This document shows, in pieces, positions 62,589-64,000 of a stretch of DNA of 64,000 bases. The first letter of the stretch is position 1. Each line of letters starts with the position of its first letter. The translations under genes and the position numbers were made by a program. A model generated the notes under the pieces. That model was not told the DNA's origin and did not search any database. It worked only from the letters and a program-made list of their open reading frames with translations. This stretch comes from Alphaproteobacteria bacterium (GTDB lineage: Bacteria > Pseudomonadota > Alphaproteobacteria > UBA8366 > GCA-2717185). The stretch is from NCBI GenBank assembly GCA_012103325.1, contig WLWY01000001.1:124001-188000 (forward strand), read 5' to 3'.

Positions 62589-62963
62589 TCGTTCCCCCTT
62601 ATTGCCCGCTAATCGATTTTGACGTTAAAGAGACCCGCCCTGTCCGAATCCGAGAATACTGGCATAGTTTTTCCATTCGTTCCAAAGGAACCTGACGCCA
62701 ACCGCCGATGCGTTTTATTTGCGGCCCAACAAACCACCCTTATCGCGGACCCTCCGGCAGCGGCGATCGCCTCTTCGGCGGCGTAACAGACTCAAATTCC
62801 ATGAAATCCCGGATCGCCCACACAAAAAGAAATTATCATAAAAGGAACATAATTAGAACAAAAATTGAACCCGATTCGCGAACATCATAAACTTAGCGTG
62901 AAATACACAAGTTCTAGTGGCTCTCATTTCTATCGTCACTAAACATGGATTACTGAAAAGAAC

Positions 62964-62983
62964 AGAATAGATGCATCTATTCT
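62964..62983. promoter_or_regulatory. 20-bp perfect palindrome upstream of mraZ
   Basis: AGAATAGATG followed directly by CATCTATTCT, a perfect uninterrupted palindrome about 28 bases before the MraZ boxes. Its length and position suggest an operator for an unidentified dimeric regulator; it has no T-run like a terminator. Confidence 0.55.
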
Positions 62984-63004
62984 CGCAGTATTCTTGAGCA
63001 TTGC

Positions 63005-63032
63005 TTGACTTCCCATTTTAGCCCATGATATT
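63005..63032 (+). promoter_or_regulatory. Likely mraZ promoter
   Basis: TTGACT (63005-63010) and GATATT (63027-63032) are spaced by 16 bases, near the sigma-70 consensus. They overlap the MraZ boxes, so MraZ binding would block the polymerase. Confidence 0.55.
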
Positions 63033-63045
63033 CCATGAAATCCCA
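63012..63045 (-). promoter_or_regulatory. MraZ operator: four boxes at 10-base spacing
   Basis: On the minus strand TGGG boxes occur at 63045-63042, 63025-63022 and 63015-63012, with a TGGA box at 63035-63032, at exact 10-base steps. MraZ of E. coli and mollicutes binds tandem TGGGN repeats at this spacing. The site overlaps the promoter, which supports autorepression of the division cluster. Confidence 0.85.
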
Positions 63046-63157
63046 TTTTGGGGCATGCGCGACCCAATAGCGTTGCATGCGATCAACCTGCACCGGCAAG
63101 GATCCGCACGCACCATTTCCAGTCGGGAGAAAGCGGTAATCGGGAACAACGGTTGCG

Positions 63158-63613
63158 ATGGCGTTATTCATCGGCACACACGAGAACAAGATCGACCGTA
63201 AGGGACGGGTTTCCTTGCCGGCGGACTATCGCGCCGAACTGCCGACCGAAGACGACCGCGCCATTTTTATCTTTCCCTCACTCTATATCCCGGCACTCGA
63301 GGCTTGCGACAAGGCCCAACTGGAACTGCACTCGCAACGGATCAATGCGCTCGACCAGTTCTCCCAGGAAGAAGCCTATTTTTCCGCGCAGATTCTGGCC
63401 GAAGCACGGAAAATCTCCATCGATGGCGATGGCCGTATCGTATTGCCGGCGGAGTTCATGACGCGGGCGAATATCGACGGCAAGGCCTTGTTCGTGGGCG
63501 GCGGCCCGAAATTCCATATCTGGCAGCCAGGCGCGTACGCTGAACATCGCGAGATCACGCAGAAGGCGCTTACCGGCCGCACCCTGCCATCCCTAACGGG
63601 GCCGACGTCGTGA
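63158..63613 (+). CDS. mraZ: Transcriptional regulator MraZ
   Basis: A 151-residue double AbrB-fold regulator. [28 protein letters not shown] and [45 protein letters not shown] hold the two conserved DNA-contact motifs. It forms a ring and binds the four boxes upstream to control the dcw cluster that begins here. Its TGA overlaps the rsmH start (GTGA). Confidence 0.95.
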   Translation: MALFIGTHENKIDRKGRVSLPADYRAELPTEDDRAIFIFPSLYIPALEACDKAQLELHSQRINALDQFSQEEAYFSAQILAEARKISIDGDGRIVLPAEFMTRANIDGKALFVGGGPKFHIWQPGAYAEHREITQKALTGRTLPSLTGPTS

Positions 63614-64000
63614 GCGCCCTCCACATCCCCGTCATGCCGGCAGAGATGCTGGACGCGCTCGACCCGCGCGACGGTGGCGCCTACCTTGACGGGACCTTCG
63701 GCCTCGGCGGTTATTCGCAGGCGATCCTGGATGCGGCCGATTGCACCGTCTGGGCGCTGGATTGCGATCCCGAAGCGATTGCGCGCGGCCGCGCCCTCCT
63801 TGACACGTATGCCGGCCGACTGACCCTGCTCGAGGGCCGCTTTGGCGCGATGATCGCGCTGCTGCAAAGCGTCGGTGTGGATCGTCTGGACGGCGTCGTG
63901 CTCGACCTCGGCGTGTCTTCGCCACAGCTGGACAACGCGGCGCGCGGTTTCTCCTTCCGCGGCGACGGCCCGCTCGACATGCGTATGACGCGCGAAGGGC
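63610..64000 (+). CDS. rsmH: 16S rRNA C1402 N4-methyltransferase RsmH (partial)
   Basis: Starts at GTG 63610 and runs off the window (130 codons visible). [19 protein letters not shown] and [19 protein letters not shown] hold the S-adenosylmethionine motif of RsmH (MraW), and [29 protein letters not shown] is diagnostic. It methylates C1402 of 16S rRNA for decoding accuracy. It stays next to mraZ in nearly all bacteria. Confidence 0.95.
   Translation, partial: MSALHIPVMPAEMLDALDPRDGGAYLDGTFGLGGYSQAILDAADCTVWALDCDPEAIARGRALLDTYAGRLTLLEGRFGAMIALLQSVGVDRLDGVVLDLGVSSPQLDNAARGFSFRGDGPLDMRMTREG

Larger units (their letters stand above)
62589..63157. other. AT-rich intergenic region upstream of mraZ
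   Basis: About 570 bases with no convincing gene. It contains the mraZ promoter and operator and a 20-base palindrome (separate entries). The part near 62800-62960 is A/T-rich. The short frames here lack start and family signals. Confidence 0.6.

Overview
The window looks like a chromosomal segment of a GC-rich alphaproteobacterium, probably of the Rhodospirillales type. The clues are the rnd-kdsD-lptC-lptA-lptB-rpoN-hpf-ptsN order, an hsp20 gene followed by a DUF1150 gene, a DUF3750 gene, and mraZ-rsmH opening the division/cell-wall cluster. I see no prophage, complete insertion sequence, CRISPR array or rRNA. RNA genes are one tRNA-Leu(CAG) and the RNase P RNA.

Layout. 1-8.1 kb is core: an NDUFA9-like reductase (cut by the window edge), tRNA-Leu, an RNase D-like exonuclease, then LPS sugar (KdsD), LPS transport (LptC, LptA, LptB), sigma-54, the hibernation factor and PtsN. 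8.1-12.3 kb holds a small heat-shock protein gene with a sigma-32-like promoter, DUF1150, an enol-lactonase-like hydrolase, a VOC protein and a membrane-anchored pentapeptide-repeat protein. 12.3-19.5 kb is catabolic: MBL hydrolase, TauD-like and PhyH-like dioxygenases, an SDR, and a split hydantoinase/oxoprolinase pair. 19.8-24.8 kb is a four-gene operon with a PhoD-like phosphatase, an unrecognised 198-residue protein, a cholesterol-oxidase-like GMC flavoprotein and a hydrolase whose nucleophile is Cys. 25.1-34.8 kb carries a cupin, thioesterase, SDRs, NadC, a porin-like protein, a RibD-C/DHFR-like protein, enoyl-CoA hydratase, a Rieske dioxygenase alpha/beta pair, and an ArsR-SRPBCC-GST set.

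35.9-40.0 kb is the most unusual part. Four consecutive, translationally coupled genes all belong to the arginase/agmatinase (ureohydrolase) family. Only the fourth keeps the six metal ligands; the first three have lost most of them, each in a different way. Degraded gene scraps flank the cluster (part of an unknown gene, the start of an enoyl-CoA hydratase, the end of a CoA-transferase), which suggests an accessory region that has been rearranged.

40.3-49.5 kb has a double-domain CoA-transferase, two SDRs, and a fused HyuA-HyuB gene coupled to a MarR-type regulator, facing a carboxymuconolactone-decarboxylase-like gene across a palindromic promoter. 49.5-54.5 kb returns to housekeeping (DUF2007, DUF3750, DjlA, Uup-like ABC-F, AmiD-like amidase, RNase P RNA). 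54.8-60.9 kb is the DUF4129-DUF4350-MoxR-DUF58-SpoIIM-RDD cluster; its DUF4350 gene carries a frameshift. Two related membrane proteins face it on the other strand, and mraZ, behind a clear four-box MraZ operator, leads into rsmH at the window edge.

A family of GC-rich palindromic intergenic repeats occurs at 40.1, 44.5 and 54.6 kb.
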